From Bacteroidales bacterium UBA5235 (GTDB taxonomy: Bacteria > Bacteroidota > Bacteroidia > Bacteroidales > VadinHA17): 14,489 bases of DNA. How positions within the stretch are numbered: the stretch's first letter is position 1; each line of letters begins with the position of its first letter. Below are positions 14,488-14,489 of this stretch, piece after piece. The DNA is taken from positions 12,440 to 26,928 of the forward strand of contig DHUL01000044.1 in NCBI GenBank assembly GCA_002409145.1. Direction: 5' to 3'. The position numbers and the translations under genes were made by a program. The notes under the pieces are model-generated. The model was not told the DNA's origin and did not search any database. It saw only the letters and a program-made list of their open reading frames with translations.

Positions 14488-14489
14488 CG

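Overview
The window reads as ordinary chromosomal DNA from a member of the Bacteroidota, most likely an anaerobe or facultative anaerobe of the Bacteroidales/Marinilabiliales side. The lineage call is inference from several points. Bacteroidota-type -7 boxes (TAnnTTTG) precede most transcription units. Shine-Dalgarno sequences are almost absent. There is a long type III glutamine synthetase, a PurM of the roughly 390-residue Bacteroidota form, a TPR/beta-propeller/carboxypeptidase-regulatory/OmpA protein of the PorE type, and a roughly 700-residue membrane-anchored PpiD. The genus cannot be told from this sequence.

Layout. A PpiD/SurA-like periplasmic folding factor runs leftward (46-2166). 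A 188-base divergent spacer follows, with a promoter for each side and a 20-base near-perfect palindrome. A rightward two-gene operon (2355-6733) encodes an NAD-linked, cysteine-type molybdenum or tungsten formate dehydrogenase: a NuoE-NuoF fusion electron-input/output subunit, then a NuoG-like plus FdhF-like catalytic subunit. A 123-base A-rich spacer carries two copies of a C5/G5 palindrome whose centres lie 52.5 bases apart, then a -7 box and glnN (6857-9046), which ends in a clear intrinsic terminator. Next come a PorE-like envelope protein (9201-11180) and, 20 bases later, purM (11201-12370). A 163-base spacer built largely of short 7- and 8-base tandem repeats contains a good promoter for prfA (12534-13619), followed 11 bases later by pyrF (13631-14458). 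A further repeat cluster starts inside the last codons of pyrF and runs to the window edge.

How the genes fit together. The formate dehydrogenase pair would move electrons between formate and NAD(H), possibly also another carrier. GlnN assimilates ammonium. PurM and PyrF supply purines and pyrimidines next to release factor 1, a housekeeping grouping. PpiD and the PorE-like protein act in the cell envelope, the latter plausibly with the type IX secretion machinery.

I found no phage, transposon, CRISPR array, toxin-antitoxin pair or RNA gene, and no clearly new multi-gene system. The signals most worth a second look are the twin palindromes in front of glnN, the loss of all four His/Cys cluster ligands in the NuoG-like part of FdhA, and the clusters of several unrelated heptamer/octamer repeat families in the spacers around prfA-pyrF.
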